NCBI RefSeq assembly: GCF_904848625.1 | Contig: NZ_CAJHCP010000004.1 | Location: 538,913-602,912 of the forward strand | Reading direction: 5' to 3' | From: Paraburkholderia metrosideri | GTDB lineage: Bacteria > Pseudomonadota > Gammaproteobacteria > Burkholderiales > Burkholderiaceae | DNA: 64,000 nt | Notes under the pieces: generated by a model | The model's database searches: none | The model's input: only the letters and a program-made list of their open reading frames with translations | What the model was told of the DNA's origin: nothing | Program-made: the position numbers and the translations under genes | Shown here: piece after piece, positions 8,689 to 17,279 of the stretch | Layout: the number at the start of each line of letters is the position of its first letter | Numbering within the stretch: the stretch's first letter is position 1

Positions 8689-9574
8689 TGCTTCTACAGA
8701 CCATGATCTTCGTGCGGGATCGGCGCTCCGCAAAAGGTGGATAGCACCTGGCGCATCCCGAGTCGGCGCATTGATTCGACGCAATGCGCGCGCATGGGTC
8801 GTCATCGCGCTCCTGCTGGTGTTGCTCTTTCCGTTTTTCTGGCTGGTACAACTGGCGTTACGTCCCGCCGATGCGGTATTCGATGACGGTCTGCTGTTCA
8901 TACCCACGCTAGATGCATTTACCGGCCTGTTTCATAGCAGTTTCGCCGGTTCGTTCGTCAACAGCCTGCTGGTTAGCACGTTTTCGACGGCGCTTTCGTT
9001 AGTTATCGGCGTGCCGGCCGCCTACGCACTAACCCGCTGGAAGTTTCGCGGACGCAGGCACGTCGCGCTATGGATTCTCACTAGCCGTATGGCGCCGCCG
9101 ATCGCGTTCACCATCCCGTTCTATCTCGCTTACCGATGGCTCGGACTTCAGGACACGATCACCGGCCTTGTCATCGTCTATCTGACCTTTAACCTTTCGA
9201 TCGTGATCTGGCTGATGCAAACCTTCTTTGCCGCCGTGCCTCTCGCGCTGGAAGAAGCCGCACATATCGACGGTTGCGGCGTGTGGCAGGCCTTCTGGCA
9301 CGTCACGCTACCACTCGCGGCGCCTGGGCTGGCGGCCACTGCGGTGCTGTGCTTTATCTTTTCGTGGAACGACTTTTTCTATGCACTGATTCTTACACGA
9401 ACCAATGCGATTACCGCACCGGTGTCGATCGTGAATTTTCTTCAATACGAAGGCTGGGAATGGACCAAGGTTGCCGCTGCCGGCACGCTGGTGATGTTGC
9501 CCGTCGTCGCATTCACGGTGCTGGTTCGTACGTATCTGGTTCGCGGCCTGACCGCTGGCGGCATTAAAGACTGA
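8669..9574 (+). CDS. ABC transporter permease, MalG/UgpE type
   Basis: A 301-residue second permease with the EAA motif EEAAHIDGCGVWQAFWHVTLPLAAPG and a terminal helix ending in VRGLTAGGIKD, the standard MalG/UgpE C-terminus. Two in-frame ATGs (8669, 8675) lie inside the preceding gene. It closes the atsK-like operon. Import needs an ATPase encoded elsewhere, perhaps a shared MsmK/UgpC-like subunit, which is known for family-1 importers. Confidence 0.92.
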   Translation: MVMTQTSASTDHDLRAGSALRKRWIAPGASRVGALIRRNARAWVVIALLLVLLFPFFWLVQLALRPADAVFDDGLLFIPTLDAFTGLFHSSFAGSFVNSLLVSTFSTALSLVIGVPAAYALTRWKFRGRRHVALWILTSRMAPPIAFTIPFYLAYRWLGLQDTITGLVIVYLTFNLSIVIWLMQTFFAAVPLALEEAAHIDGCGVWQAFWHVTLPLAAPGLAATAVLCFIFSWNDFFYALILTRTNAITAPVSIVNFLQYEGWEWTKVAAAGTLVMLPVVAFTVLVRTYLVRGLTAGGIKD

Positions 9575-9722
9575 ACGTTTTATGTTTTGGTTTTTATGTC
9601 TTTGCTTTTATGTCATCTATCAGCGTTCGGAATCTTCGCAAGCGCTGCGAGAATGCCCGTTTGAACCAGTTCGACAGACAGACGGTGGCGAGCTTCACTC
9701 AGCCACCGCCTGAAGACTCTGC

Positions 9723-10136
9723 TTAGTGCCCGGAGAGCAGAACGTTTGCAATGATGCCCGTTGCAACCGCAGCGAGTACGTAATCCCCATTCACGCCAAC
9801 CCACTGGTATCCACGCGGCGGCGGCTGCAATCCATGGCCGCGCCAATCGTCGACTACGTAATTGCGATCACGGTATTCTTGCGGCAACCGTTCGCCTTTA
9901 TGCCAGTCGTTATGAGGAACGGGGCCACCAGGGCGGTCGATCGATGCTTCGCGAGGAGCAGGTCCGTGACCGCCACCATGCGGCCCTCCATGACTGGGAC
10001 CAGGCCTGCCATGCGATGGCGGACCACCATGCGACGGCGGACCACCATGGTTATCATCATGCGGCTGTGCGAACGCGGCAACCGACGTGCCCAGTAACGA
10101 AGCAATCAAAAGCGGTACGATGTTCCTCGACTTCAT
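9723..10136 (-). CDS. RcnB-family periplasmic protein
   Basis: A 137-residue exported protein. The start at 10136 gives a clean signal peptide (MKSRNIVPLLIASLLGTSVAAFAQ). A Gly/Pro/His-rich segment follows with repeats of GGPPSHG, which might bind metal. The C-terminal RcnB-like domain runs from EYRDRNYVVDDWRGHGL through PPRGYQWVGVNGDYVLAAVATGII. RcnB in E. coli modulates nickel/cobalt export, but most homologues are uncharacterised envelope proteins. It is followed by nothing co-directional that indicates a role. Confidence 0.8.
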   Translation of the reverse strand: MKSRNIVPLLIASLLGTSVAAFAQPHDDNHGGPPSHGGPPSHGRPGPSHGGPHGGGHGPAPREASIDRPGGPVPHNDWHKGERLPQEYRDRNYVVDDWRGHGLQPPPRGYQWVGVNGDYVLAAVATGIIANVLLSGH

Positions 10137-10206
10137 GTGTGTTTCCCATGAAAAGTGATGCGGTAACTGTGTAGAGGTTGGCAGTACGTGCCAAGCCTCC
10201 ACGCGA

Positions 10207-10791
10207 TCATGCCAGTCCTTCGTGCTTCAAAGCAAGCTGAACGGCTGGCCTCGTCCGCATACGCTGCGCAAAATCGGTAAGCACTTGCGGCACCTCGAGT
10301 CCAACCCTGTCAGCCCAGAGTAACATGGTGAACAGATAAGCATCCGCCACGCTGACATCATTGCCGAACAGGTAATCGCCCTTCATCATGTTGCCAATCA
10401 GTTTGAAACGCTGACTGATCTTCTCGCGAGCCGCAGCAGCGTCTGCGTCGGAAGCCGGTTTAAAAATCCGTGCAAACTGCTTGTGAATTTCGGTCGAGAT
10501 GAAGGCCAGCATTTCAAGCAACCGTAGTCGACCCGACTCACCATGCGGCGCGAGCGACGCACCACGCTGCGCGACCCACGACAGTATCGCGACGTTTTCC
10601 GTCAGTATCTGGCCGTCGTCCATCTCGAGCGTCGGAACATAGCCCTTCGGATTGATTTCCTCAAACTTCTGTCCGGTCTCAGTGAGCTTTGTTTTCAGAT
10701 CGACACGAACCCTGTCGAAAGTCATGTCGGCTTCATGCATGGCGATGTGGTCAGCAAGGCTGCACGCGCCGGGTGAATAGAACAGCTTCAT
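10207..10791 (-). CDS. Glutathione S-transferase (beta class-like)
   Basis: 194 residues from the ATG at 10791. The thioredoxin-fold half begins MKLFYSPGACSL with Cys10 and Ser11, the beta-class signature, followed by the cis-Pro VPTLE and the glutathione-binding LTENVAIL. His103 (EIHK) lies close to the conserved beta-class His106. The all-alpha half follows, ending RPAVQLALKHEGLA. It should conjugate or reduce electrophiles with glutathione in the cytosol. The LysR gene at 10873-11811 reads the same way just upstream. Confidence 0.9.
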   Translation of the reverse strand: MKLFYSPGACSLADHIAMHEADMTFDRVRVDLKTKLTETGQKFEEINPKGYVPTLEMDDGQILTENVAILSWVAQRGASLAPHGESGRLRLLEMLAFISTEIHKQFARIFKPASDADAAAAREKISQRFKLIGNMMKGDYLFGNDVSVADAYLFTMLLWADRVGLEVPQVLTDFAQRMRTRPAVQLALKHEGLA

Positions 10792-10872
10792 GATGGATGT
10801 CTCCTTTCGTTCGGGTGGATAGCCCCATTCGTGCAGCAAGGGCTATGCCGACGCGCGGAGAATTTTTCTTCG

Positions 10873-11811
10873 TTATTCGACGGCGTGGATATGCAGTTCC
10901 CGTGCGTACGCATCGAGCTTTGCCCCGACATGAGCCTTCAATGTCTCGACGAAATGCTTGATCTTCGCGTCGACGAGTTGGCGCGATAAGTACACCGCAT
11001 ACACGTTTCTCGCGTAAGTGTGAAATTCCGGCAGCACGCGAATGAGTGTGCCCGCGCGCAACGCGTCGATCGCAGAGAAACCCGCGAGGAGGCCAATTCC
11101 GGCACCTGCGTGCAAAGCGACGGACATGGCTTCCATGTCGTTCACGCCAAAGTGCGGCCCCGTAGGGCGAAATGTCACGCTTTCGCTCGCACTCTGAAGA
11201 TGCCATTCGTCGGGCGCATAGTCGACGGTGGCAAGCAACACACAGTTGTGATCGGCGAGTTCCTCAGGCCGGGTGGGCGCAGGACGCTCAGCAAGATACT
11301 CGGGCGAAGCGACGAGCACACACTGGCTGGCGCCTATCTTCTGGCTCACATAGGCCGAATCGGGCAGCGTGCGAGCGACAACGATAGACAGATCGAGTTG
11401 ATCCTCCAGCAGGTTTGGCAGGCGTTGCGATAGCGATAGATCGACGGTGACGTCAGGAAACTCTTTGCGGTACGCGAGCACCGCCTCGGTGATGTGGGTC
11501 CGCCCGAGGCCTGGGACCGAGTGCACTCTCAGCCTGCCATGCGGTTCCGGCATCGCGTCTCGCGCTTCCGCTTCGGCATGTTCGAGATCGACAAGAATCT
11601 CCGTGCAATGCTCATAGAAACGCCTGCCCGCATCCGTCACTGATATCTGCCGGGCGGAGCGTTGCAGCAGACGCGTATTGAGCGTCTCTTCCAGCGTAGA
11701 CACCGCTTTTGAAACGTTCTCAACGGTTGAATCCAGGTGATTCGCCACCGCGAGGAAGCTGCCCATCTCGACTACTCGCGCGAACACCGACATGTTGTAA
11801 AACTTGTCCAT
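10873..11811 (-). CDS. LysR family transcriptional regulator
   Basis: A 312-residue LysR protein. The winged HTH is in the first 60 residues (MGSFLAVANHLDSTVENVSKAVSTLEETLNTRLLQRS), followed by a GRLRVHSVPGLGRTHI sensor-domain start typical of the CrgA-type branch. It sits upstream of the GST gene in the same orientation, with 81 bases between, so it may control it. No ligand can be inferred. Confidence 0.9.
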   Translation of the reverse strand: MDKFYNMSVFARVVEMGSFLAVANHLDSTVENVSKAVSTLEETLNTRLLQRSARQISVTDAGRRFYEHCTEILVDLEHAEAEARDAMPEPHGRLRVHSVPGLGRTHITEAVLAYRKEFPDVTVDLSLSQRLPNLLEDQLDLSIVVARTLPDSAYVSQKIGASQCVLVASPEYLAERPAPTRPEELADHNCVLLATVDYAPDEWHLQSASESVTFRPTGPHFGVNDMEAMSVALHAGAGIGLLAGFSAIDALRAGTLIRVLPEFHTYARNVYAVYLSRQLVDAKIKHFVETLKAHVGAKLDAYARELHIHAVE

Positions 11812-12223
11812 TTCTACGCTCCTGTCGTTCTTTCATTTTTCTTTCGTTAGCGCGACACGTCTGCGGAATGCCCTATTCCCATGAAATGGCGCGGTGTGAA
11901 ATGTTCAGGCCAAAACCAGACTGGCCCGAGGCAGGTAACGCCCGGGGAGCCTGCATGATGAATCTGACAGTTTCTTGTCGTCAAGCATTCGTGGATGAAA
12001 GACGGCGCGGGGACCCGCTTTTTTTACTGGAACCGCCGGCTGCTTCTAGCTGCGCTTCTCGCTGGACTTCTTTACTGGCGCAGCACTCAGTTCAACCGGC
12101 CAACTGGCAGTCACCTGAGCAGACATCATTCACCCGTCGGGGCCTAACAATCCGGATAACTAAACTGGGCCATTCTCGTGAGCGCAACCACCGACCGCCA
12201 ATGGCGTTTATCGACTAACGCAG
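11812..12223. other. Intergenic region with a possible 50-codon ORF
   Basis: No established gene is visible. An ORF from ATG 11995 to TAA 12147 (+) would encode 50 residues with one hydrophobic segment (RRLLLAALLAGLLYW). It has no clear ribosome-binding site. A short GC hairpin followed by T7 (about 12005-12025) lies inside that frame. I cannot choose between a small membrane protein, a remnant and chance. Confidence 0.25.
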
Positions 12224-13861
12224 TCAGTAAACGTCGCGCCGATATCGCCCTGCTTCGCGCAATCCGACCAGTTGCGCTTCGCCAAGAATATCGATCAATG
12301 CAGCGTGCACCGTATGCGCCATCCGTTGCATGCTGCCGCATACATAGATCGACGCACCGTCCTGGACCCATTGCTGTAAATGTTCAGCCGCACTGCGCAT
12401 CGCATCGTGCACGTAACGACATTCGCCGCCATCGCGCGACCATGCCTGGTCCAGTCGTTGAAGCACGCCTTCCGACTTCCATTGAGCGAGTTCGTGTGAA
12501 TGAAACGCATCATGCGCAGCGCTCCGCTCGCCAACAATCAGCCAGTTTCGATAATGACCGCGCACCGCCCGGAGCTTCAGATGCGCACGCAGGCCCGCGA
12601 GTCCGGTGCCCGCGCCAATGAGGATCAATGGCCGGTCGTCCGATGGCGGGTGAAAGCTGCGATTCGTGCGTAACCACACGCTGATCGACGCACCTCGCGC
12701 GGCATGTTGCGTTAGCCAGCCTGAAGCGAGTCCGAGACCTACGCCATCGCGGGACGACGCGTCACGATAACGCGACTGTCGCACCAGCAATTCGAGCTGA
12801 CCATCGGCCGGCAATGACGAAATCGAGTACTGCCGCGAAGGCAACGGGTCGAGCGAATCCAGAATGGTTTGAGGCGACTGCCCGCTCAATGGGTCGACTA
12901 TCGCCGGCAATACGCGAGTCGCGATGGCTTCGAAAAATGTCTTGCGCTCACCATCGCATTCGACAACAACGTCCTCGCGAACCGAGAGTCTTTGGATCCA
13001 TCTCCGCACGACAATCTCAGGATGTGCTGGGCGAATCTCCGCAATATCGCCAGCCTGCCAGCTCAGCGCGGCCGGATCGGCGGGTTCAAGACAGACGTGA
13101 AACGCGGGCTCACCCGCGCTGCCAGGATTGAGCAACGTGCGCGAGTTCAGAATCCAGCGCGTAGGCGCACCGGGCACGAGCGTGTCGTTTTCGATACTGG
13201 CGGTCGGTGAAGAAACACACGTCTGCCACGATCGCAACGCAGCAGGGTCGCCCTCGTTCACTTCGATCAGGTCGAACAACGGCTCCGCGTGATGATTGCG
13301 CAGCCAGCGATCGAGCGCATGACCGAACGCGCAGAAGTCGTGATAACTTCGGTCCCCCAACGCGAGCACACCGTAGCGCAGACCTCGCAACGATGCCGTT
13401 GCATTCGCACACATCACGTTACGGACGAAGCTTGTGGCATGGTCGGGCGCATCGCCCTCACCGGTCGTACTGACGATGAAAAGCGCCCGACGATAGCGTG
13501 CGAGCGTTTCCAGGCTGAGTGCATCGAGCGGCTCAACGTGAACCACGTGATCCGCACGACTCAACAGTGTCGCGGTCTGTACTGCGAGTTGTTCGGCAAA
13601 GCCGGTCTGGCTTGCGTACGCGATCAGGGTGCCGGTCGCGTACGTTTCGTCATGTGTTGTTGCGCCGTACGCGATCGGAAGCGAGCGCTGGCGGTGTGCG
13701 CGAAGCACGCCAACGCACATCGCCAGATAAGCGACGATCACGCCGCTAGCCATCGTGAATCGCGTCGCGCCGAAATACGCGGTGCTCACGCCGACCACAG
13801 CCAGCGCGCAACACATCACGTTAAACTTGGAAACGTCCGCGCGGGACACACGCCGCGTCAC
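12224..13861 (-). CDS. Membrane-anchored diflavin (flavodoxin/FNR) reductase
   Basis: This 545-residue protein has two N-terminal hydrophobic segments (about residues 12-52). A flavodoxin domain follows (TLIAYASQTGFAEQ, VSTTGEGDAP), then an FAD domain (RQYSISSLP) and an NAD(P)H domain (LILIGAGTGLAGLRAH, IYVCGSMQRMAHTV). The layout is that of sulfite-reductase-alpha-like diflavin proteins, but the membrane anchor and operon partners point to passing NADPH electrons to membrane or periplasmic carriers. It is the last gene of the Fur-box operon; its start overlaps the apbE stop by four bases. Confidence 0.88.
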   Translation of the reverse strand: MTRRVSRADVSKFNVMCCALAVVGVSTAYFGATRFTMASGVIVAYLAMCVGVLRAHRQRSLPIAYGATTHDETYATGTLIAYASQTGFAEQLAVQTATLLSRADHVVHVEPLDALSLETLARYRRALFIVSTTGEGDAPDHATSFVRNVMCANATASLRGLRYGVLALGDRSYHDFCAFGHALDRWLRNHHAEPLFDLIEVNEGDPAALRSWQTCVSSPTASIENDTLVPGAPTRWILNSRTLLNPGSAGEPAFHVCLEPADPAALSWQAGDIAEIRPAHPEIVVRRWIQRLSVREDVVVECDGERKTFFEAIATRVLPAIVDPLSGQSPQTILDSLDPLPSRQYSISSLPADGQLELLVRQSRYRDASSRDGVGLGLASGWLTQHAARGASISVWLRTNRSFHPPSDDRPLILIGAGTGLAGLRAHLKLRAVRGHYRNWLIVGERSAAHDAFHSHELAQWKSEGVLQRLDQAWSRDGGECRYVHDAMRSAAEHLQQWVQDGASIYVCGSMQRMAHTVHAALIDILGEAQLVGLREAGRYRRDVY

Positions 13862-14976
13862 TCGAGCATCGCCGCATAGGCGGGACTGACGACTTCGCTA
13901 AAGCCATCAACCGTACGCGTCACGAAGCGCGCGGCAAGCCGCTGCCTATGCGCGAACGTCATGCCGGCATCGGACCCGAGCACCATCAACGCGGTCGAAA
14001 ATGCGTCGGCGAGCAGGCATTCGCGATGCACCACGGTCACCGACGCCAACGCGTGATTCGCCGGATAACCGGTGCGTGGATCGATGGTATGGGCGTAATG
14101 GCGCTGCGCATCGGGGTCGACGAAATAGCGGCGATAGTCACCCGAGGTGGCGACAGCAAGACCATGCAGAGCGATCAGATCGTGCGGCAGCCGCGCGTTA
14201 CGAGACTCATGGCCCACGTCGGCATAAGGCGGCGTTTCAATTTCGACCCACCACGGCATGCCGTCAGGCTTCACTCCTTCGCCCCGCAATTCGCCGCCAA
14301 TTTCCACCAGATGATGAACGATGCCGATACGCGTCAGTGCTTCGCTGACAGCGTCGACCGCATAGCCCTTGGCGATCGCGCATAAATCGAACGACGCGCC
14401 GCCTGGCTGGCGTGCACGTTGTGTTGCGCGGTCCAACTCGATGCGCGTCCATCCGCAATGACGCCGGATCGCGTCGACTTCCTCGGTGCAGGGAGCACGT
14501 TCGCGTCGTCCTGGCGGACCGAAGCCCCATAGATTGATTAGTGGCCCAGCGCAGGGATCGAACGCGCCCCCTGTCAGACGCGCAACGTTCAACGCCGTTT
14601 CGACAACGTCGAAGCAGGCGCCCGGCAACGCGACCCAACTCCCTGCCGGCGCGCAATTGAAGCGGCTGATGTCGGAGTCCTCTCGCCAGTTGCTCATTTC
14701 CGCAATAACCGAGTCGAGCACTGAACGGATCGCGGCGTCGATCGTTTGGTCCTGATCGCGTATCAGGTCGATGGCGTTCTGACGGCACTCCGCCGATCGA
14801 ATCACGCACTGCGCGCTCCATGTCGTGCCCATCGTATCGCCGCCGAAGCAGGCTACACGCCCGCTGGCAGCGGTTGCGATGCCGCCGGGCACCAGTTGCG
14901 AAGGGACAAGAACACGCCGTTCACTATCGGCGACAATGGAATTGGCACTCTCTGCAGGTGACGCCGCAAGCTTCAT
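13858..14976 (-). CDS. apbE: FAD:protein FMN transferase (ApbE)
   Basis: 372 residues from the ATG at 14976, which has GGAAGG seven bases upstream (14997 is an alternative). ApbE covalently attaches FMN from FAD to a Ser/Thr in target proteins. Visible family motifs are GGDTMGTTWSAQ at the domain start, ASFDLCAIAKGYAVDAV, HLVEIGGELRGEG and the metal/catalytic region YAHTIDPRTGYPANHALASVTV. The likely substrate is the DUF2271 protein two genes upstream, with its DGVSGAT motif. Oddly, the first 55 residues contain no obvious hydrophobic signal or lipobox, although periplasmic targets usually need an exported ApbE. Confidence 0.92.
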   Translation of the reverse strand: MKLAASPAESANSIVADSERRVLVPSQLVPGGIATAASGRVACFGGDTMGTTWSAQCVIRSAECRQNAIDLIRDQDQTIDAAIRSVLDSVIAEMSNWREDSDISRFNCAPAGSWVALPGACFDVVETALNVARLTGGAFDPCAGPLINLWGFGPPGRRERAPCTEEVDAIRRHCGWTRIELDRATQRARQPGGASFDLCAIAKGYAVDAVSEALTRIGIVHHLVEIGGELRGEGVKPDGMPWWVEIETPPYADVGHESRNARLPHDLIALHGLAVATSGDYRRYFVDPDAQRHYAHTIDPRTGYPANHALASVTVVHRECLLADAFSTALMVLGSDAGMTFAHRQRLAARFVTRTVDGFSEVVSPAYAAMLE

Positions 14977-14997
14977 GGATAGGCCTTCCGCAAGCAA

Positions 14998-15822
14998 TTA
15001 CTGTGGCAGCACTTCAAACGTCGCTGCGTAGTTCGCACGTCGCGACGTGGCATTCCTGATGCTCGTTTGCGAGTCCTGCACGCTGGCTTCCATCCAGTAC
15101 ATTCCCGCCGACGGCCATTTCACGTTGAAGCGCCCATCCGTATCGGTCGTCGCGGTCATCTCGCCAACCTGGTCGCGGTAGCGAATCCCACCGGGCACTA
15201 CGGAGACCTTCACATTCGATGCCGGCTTGCCATCGAGCAGTAGACGAAAGCTGGCATCGGCACCCGCCACGAGATCGTTCGGATGGGTGATAGGCATCAT
15301 TTCCAGACCATGCCCTGCAATTTTCAATGCGGTTGTGGTCGGTTTGCCGCGCGTGACAAACGACTCGACACGCGCGTCCGTTTGCGTGACTTGAAGATTC
15401 TGCGCATCAGCGGGGACCTCTTTCGCAAAAGCCTGTTCGTTGCCGCGCCACCGACGCGTTTCGCCATTAAGCTTGTAGTTCGCAAACAGTCCGTGATTTT
15501 CGACGGCAATCTTGTACGTCCCTTCCTGTGTCAGATGCACGTCGAACACACTGCGATAACGGCCCGTGTTCGCGTTGTCCACTTTTACTTGATTGCCGTC
15601 CGGCCCTGTGACGACGAGACCGTCGAGACGCAGCGGAAAGTTTTCGAAGTAGAAGAGATCGTTGGAAATGGCAGCATCTACGGTGACCCACGGATCGTTG
15701 CCCGACAGAACAGTCGCCGACGGCAACAACCACATGCGATGAGCGTGAGCGGCAAGCGGAGCAAGCGCCGACAACGCCAACGCGGACACGACCGACAGTT
15801 TCTTCAGGGAGAGTTTCATCAA
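14998..15822 (-). CDS. DUF4198 periplasmic protein
   Basis: A 274-residue secreted protein with a signal peptide cleaved near LAAHAH and a beta-rich mature part that begins HRMWLLPSATVLSG, typical of DUF4198. Transthyretin/CNA-B-like sandwiches fit sequences such as PASNVKVSVVPGGIRYRDQ and TDTDGRFNVKWPSAGMYWMEAS. Homologues accompany metal-uptake and extracellular flavin proteins. Here it is third in the Fur-box operon. It may bind metal through the mature N-terminal His, which is inference. Confidence 0.85.
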   Translation of the reverse strand: MMKLSLKKLSVVSALALSALAPLAAHAHRMWLLPSATVLSGNDPWVTVDAAISNDLFYFENFPLRLDGLVVTGPDGNQVKVDNANTGRYRSVFDVHLTQEGTYKIAVENHGLFANYKLNGETRRWRGNEQAFAKEVPADAQNLQVTQTDARVESFVTRGKPTTTALKIAGHGLEMMPITHPNDLVAGADASFRLLLDGKPASNVKVSVVPGGIRYRDQVGEMTATTDTDGRFNVKWPSAGMYWMEASVQDSQTSIRNATSRRANYAATFEVLPQ

Positions 15823-15880
15823 CGCACCTATGCAGCGATAAGGATCAGGCGAAATCGCGCTGGTAAACAGGCGGGCGACC

Positions 15881-15908
15881 GTCGTGCGGCCGGTCCGGCT
15901 CGCACGAC
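15881..15908 (-). other. Intercistronic hairpin in the flavinylation operon
   Basis: GTCGTGCG (15881-15888) pairs with CGCACGAC (15901-15908), and the intervening bases contain further CCGG pairing. There is no T-run, so it is unlikely to be a classical terminator. It sits in the 115-bp gap between the DUF2271 and DUF4198 genes and could stabilise or process the mRNA. Confidence 0.45.
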
Positions 15909-15937
15909 ATCGGCACTGCGTGCAGCGCGAATGGGAA

Positions 15938-16462
15938 TCAGGGTTTGACGGTCAGCGTCACGGGGCCGAGTTCGTGATCGCCCTTCGTCTGGGATGTTTT
16001 CGCCGATGCGGGCGGCCACGTGAACGGCACCCGCACGAGTTCGCGACCGCCGACTTCGCGCGCGGCTTCGACCACCAGTTGATAGTCGCCGGCAGGCAGT
16101 TTGCCGAGCGGCGCTTTGCCATCGGCAAAACTGAGTACCTGCTCCCCTGGCGCGCGCGTCGCACCCGATACACCGTCCGCCGGCATCGTCATATCGCGAC
16201 CCGCTTTACGCCACCATTGACGCATGTCCTTCAGCCACTTTGCGCCCTCGCCGTCTTTCTTCTTCTGGTCGTACCACACGACCAGCGTCGTCACAGGCGT
16301 CTGATCCGCCTTCTCGATCCACATGGACAGACAAGGCTTGTGATATTCCGCGACGTCGAGGTGCGGAATGTCGACCGTGACGTTCAATTCTGCTGCGGCA
16401 GCAGCACCTGCCAGCGGCGCTGTAGCCAACCCCGTCAGCGTGACGGCGAGCAATCGACGCAT
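15938..16462 (-). CDS. DUF2271 periplasmic protein, predicted flavinylated
   Basis: From the ATG at 16462 this is 174 residues with a signal peptide (MRRLLAVTLTGLATAPLAGAAAAA). Residues 96-102 read DGVSGAT, matching the D-x-x-(S/T)-G-A-(S/T) acceptor motif used by ApbE enzymes; Thr102 would carry the FMN. With an ApbE gene in the same operon, this predicts a covalent flavoprotein carrying electrons outside the cytoplasm. It starts 26 bases after the PepSY gene. A longer upstream reading frame is open but lacks a signal peptide. Confidence 0.88.
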   Translation of the reverse strand: MRRLLAVTLTGLATAPLAGAAAAAELNVTVDIPHLDVAEYHKPCLSMWIEKADQTPVTTLVVWYDQKKKDGEGAKWLKDMRQWWRKAGRDMTMPADGVSGATRAPGEQVLSFADGKAPLGKLPAGDYQLVVEAAREVGGRELVRVPFTWPPASAKTSQTKGDHELGPVTLTVKP

Positions 16463-16488
16463 TGCAAACCTTTTCGGATATTGAATGA

Positions 16489-17139
16489 TTAGTGAATGAA
16501 GATGATCACCAGCAGCAGCGGTATGACGACACCCAGTCCGACCAGCGGCCAGGTCGCGCCCCGCTTGCGCGCATGCAGCTTCAGGAGAAAAAGCCCGGTA
16601 ATGCTGAATACCAGGCACGCGAGCGCGAACGCATCGAGAAACAGACTCCACGCGCCACCTGTGTTGCGTCCTTTGTGCAAATCGTTCAGCCAGGAGATCC
16701 AGCCGCGCGTGGTCAATTCGTACTGCACGTCACCATTAGCGATATCTGCGCTGACCCAGGCGTCGCCGCCCGGTCTGGGCAGTGCGATATAGACCTCGTC
16801 GCCCGACCATTCCGCTGCATGGCCTTGCGTATCGATACCGAATTGATGGTCCAGAAACGTGGCTAATTCTGCAGGAATGCCCGCTCTCTCCCGATCAGGG
16901 ATCTGGCTTATTTGATGCGCTATGTCGCCCGGAAGATGCGCGCTACGCCGTTCGACGACAGGGTGCGCCTCGATGCTGCCCGCGTGATTCAACGTGAGTC
17001 CGGTGAACGCAAACAGCATCATGCCGATCAGGCAGATTGCCGAACTGATCCAGTGCCACCGATGCAGATGCTTAAGCCAGAATGCCCGGCGCTGCGGTGC
17101 TTCGACAGGCGTCACGCCCCCATTGAGTTGAGTTTCCAT
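16489..17139 (-). CDS. PepSY-associated transmembrane protein
   Basis: A 216-residue inner-membrane protein with helices near residues 25-50 (WHWISSAICLIGMMLFAFTGLTL), about 162-186 and about 195-214, and a periplasmic loop between the first two. Conserved His residues in HLHRWHW, LNHAG and NDLHKGRNTGG are like those of PepSY_TM proteins that carry haem or pass electrons across the membrane. It is the first gene after the Fur box at 17194. It probably links the cytoplasmic reductase to the periplasmic flavoprotein. Confidence 0.86.
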   Translation of the reverse strand: METQLNGGVTPVEAPQRRAFWLKHLHRWHWISSAICLIGMMLFAFTGLTLNHAGSIEAHPVVERRSAHLPGDIAHQISQIPDRERAGIPAELATFLDHQFGIDTQGHAAEWSGDEVYIALPRPGGDAWVSADIANGDVQYELTTRGWISWLNDLHKGRNTGGAWSLFLDAFALACLVFSITGLFLLKLHARKRGATWPLVGLGVVIPLLLVIIFIH

Positions 17140-17193
17140 CGTCCCGTTACTTACACCACTGTCCTTGTCGCGAACGTTTTTGCGTTAGGCGTG

Positions 17194-17212
17194 AATGATA
17201 ATTGTTATCATT
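17194..17212 (-). promoter_or_regulatory. Fur box
   Basis: AATGATAATTGTTATCATT is a near-perfect 19-bp palindrome and matches the Fur consensus (GATAATGATAATCATTATC) closely. It lies 55 bases upstream of the PepSY gene start, so the leftward operon to 12224 should be repressed by Fur with iron and expressed in iron starvation. Confidence 0.85.
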
Positions 17213-17279
17213 TGCACAGACAAGACTGTAAGGTTACGGAATGTTTCAGTGAAGGATTTTGTAATAAAAATTGCGCGCG

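Noticed and set aside
12001..12028. Terminator (GCGGGGACCCGC then T7)
   Set aside because: The stem is only 4-5 bp and no rightward gene ends before it. It is equally explained as part of a chance or small ORF.
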